Source of the DNA: an uncultured Clostridia bacterium
GTDB taxonomy: Bacteria > Bacillota > Clostridia > Oscillospirales > Acutalibacteraceae
Reading direction: 5' to 3'
DNA length: 6,936 bases
NCBI GenBank assembly: GCA_947168785.1
Contig: CAMVNL010000114.1
Span: 1 to 6,936 of the forward strand
Shown here: positions 6,196-6,936 of the stretch, in pieces
Position numbering within the stretch: the stretch's first letter is position 1
Layout of the letters: every line of letters starts with the position of its first letter
Translations under genes and position numbers: made by a program
Notes under the pieces: generated by a model
The model's database searches: none
What the model was told of the DNA's origin: nothing
Seen by the model: only the letters and a program-made list of their open reading frames with translations

Positions 6196-6816
6196 TTACT
6201 TTTCGGGAAAAATCAGGGAGCTCTCTTCGCCGTTCAGCCGGAACAGCAGCGCGGGGTCGTCCAGTTCTTCACCGGCTAACAGGTTCCAGTCGAAGGAAAA
6301 ATACAGGGCCTCCGCGGTTTTCAGTAATCAATGCAGGGTTTACCTATGACCAAGTGAAAACCGTAAAACGCCGCCTTCCGCCGCCGTCCATTCATAGTAG
6401 GCGGCCTGTTCCGTCGGCAGCGACGCCAGATCCGCTTCCGCCGCCGTGGCCACGGTGACCGTGAGGCTTTTCAGCGCGGCCAGCAGCTCTTCGCGTTGCG
6501 TTGGGGACAGGGTTTCATTGCGTCCGCCGGTGCCGGTTCCGCGATAGCTGACCGTCGCCGTTCCGGCGGCCTCCAGACGGGCAAAGTCCACGATATCCTC
6601 CAGCCGGCAAGTCCGCCCGACCACGCCGCTGCTGTCAAACGTCCTTCCGGTGGGCGTTTCATCGGGGGCAGCGTCGCCGTCTGTCGCGATGCGGACCACC
6701 GTCAGCGGCGTTCGGGCCGCGTCGGTATCTGTCGCAGGCGGCTCATTGTTCCGGCACCCGCACAGCAGCATGGCCGCCGACAGCAAGCACGCCGGGCATA
6801 TCAGAAACCGTTTCAT
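6196..6816 (-). pseudogene. Putative lipoprotein gene interrupted by two in-frame stops
   Basis: The frame starts with ATG at 6816, 7 bases after GGAGG (an ATG one codon earlier, at 6819, is only 4 bases away). The N-terminus is a lipoprotein signal: KR, a hydrophobic core, and the lipobox L-C-G-C with the acylated Cys at residue 21, then a polar linker rich in D, T and P. Residues 75-155 look like a small alpha/beta domain of the kind common in Clostridia lipoproteins (an LSPTQREELLAALKSL helix, then a YYEWTAAEGGVLRFS strand pair). Residue 158 is followed by TAA (6342-6340) and, four codons on, TGA (6330-6328). The same frame then continues with protein-like sequence (ALYFSFDWNLL, then a LLFRLNGEESS strand) to a final TAA at 6198-6196. 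That C-terminal piece fits the expected fold, so I read the gene as broken. If instead TAA at 6340 is the true end, it codes a 158-residue lipoprotein. Function unknown. Confidence 0.65.
6315..6363. repeat. AT-richer segment bounded by 9-bp inverted repeats, inside the lipoprotein frame
   Basis: CGGTTTTCA (6315-6323) and its exact complement TGAAAACCG (6355-6363) enclose 31 bases. The 47-base core (6316-6362) has 19 G/C (40%) against 29 of 47 (62%) in the coding stretch just to its right. Both in-frame stops of the lipoprotein gene lie inside it, and removing 45 bases here would restore a continuous frame. It could be a very small insertion or the scar of one. No obvious target-site duplication is visible, and it matches no mobile element I recognise. 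Confidence 0.5.
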
Positions 6817-6823
6817 CATGATA

Positions 6824-6828
6824 CCTCC
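6824..6828 (-). promoter_or_regulatory. Ribosome binding site of the lipoprotein gene
   Basis: GGAGG on the minus strand, 7 bases before ATG at 6816 and 4 before the adjacent ATG at 6819. Spacing favours 6816. It also rules out the further-upstream in-frame start at 6906, whose extension would run through the repeats at 6844-6904 and hide the signal peptide. Confidence 0.75.
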
Positions 6829-6843
6829 AAATTGTGAGTTTGT

Positions 6844-6904
6844 CGCGCTGATGCGCGCCAAACAGTCGCCAGTCGCCAGAAGCGGCGCGTTGCGCCGCAG
6901 TCGC
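6844..6904. repeat. Leader repeats: CAGTCGC heptamers and two GC-rich hairpins
   Basis: Going right: a CGCGC-TGAT-GCGCG hairpin (6844-6857); two head-to-tail CAGTCGC heptamers plus a partial third (6863-6879); a perfect 7-bp GCGGCGC / GCGCCGC stem with loop GTT (6882-6898); and a third CAGTCGC copy overlapping its end (6898-6904). The 7-bp stem is identical to that at 3176-3193. The block lies in the 5' leader or promoter region of the lipoprotein gene. I could not identify that gene's promoter in the remaining bases to the window edge. Confidence 0.7.
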
Positions 6905-6936
6905 AAGAAAGAGTTGTTCTCCCCTGATTTTCCACA

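Noticed and set aside
6315..6363. Integron attC site or a CRISPR repeat
   Set aside because: The inverted arms do not fit the attC core-site consensus (RYYYAAC/GTTRRRY), there is a single copy, and no integrase or cas gene is present in the window.

Overview
The window reads as chromosomal DNA from a GC-rich, low-complexity-free region of a Gram-positive anaerobe, most likely a Clostridia-class (Oscillospiraceae/Ruminococcaceae-like) gut bacterium. This is inferred from strong AAGGAGG-type ribosome binding sites, a TTG start behind one of them, compact operons, and the gene families present (DUF1848, XRE regulator fused to a membrane domain, Gram-positive-style lipoprotein). No taxonomic search could be run, so the assignment is tentative.

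Layout from left to right. (1) Bases 1-774, minus: a calcineurin-like metallophosphoesterase cut off by the window edge, with its own promoter at 822-849. (2) Bases 920-2954, minus: a two-gene operon. The first gene is an XRE-type helix-turn-helix protein fused to a large polytopic DUF2157-like membrane domain. The second is a membrane-anchored protein resembling the GDYXXLXY family, whose start overlaps the first gene by 8 bp. The operon ends at a rho-independent terminator at 862-896. (3) Bases 2955-3329: a 375-bp divergent intergenic region with a five-unit heptamer tandem repeat, a GC-rich hairpin, a 13-bp palindrome and the probable glmS promoter. (4) Bases 3330-6127, plus: glmS (glucosamine-6-phosphate synthase, complete) followed 5 bp later by a DUF1848 protein with a C-terminal CxxxCxxC cluster. 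A perfect 15-bp hairpin at 6137-6172 closes this operon and the converging gene. (5) Bases 6196-6816, minus: a putative lipoprotein gene whose frame is open throughout except for two in-frame stops. Both stops lie inside an AT-richer stretch bounded by 9-bp inverted repeats, so it looks like a broken gene, possibly disrupted by a tiny insertion. Its leader holds heptamer repeats and the same GCGGCGC stem seen upstream of glmS.

Functionally, glmS makes the amino sugar precursor for peptidoglycan. The regulator/membrane-protein pair may form a membrane-coupled sensory module. The other genes have no evident shared pathway. No complete mobile element, CRISPR array, tRNA or rRNA is visible. The clearest points for a second look are the XRE-DUF2157 fusion operon, the interrupted lipoprotein gene, and the short repeat/hairpin elements in the leaders. 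I did not find convincing evidence for a wholly new system.
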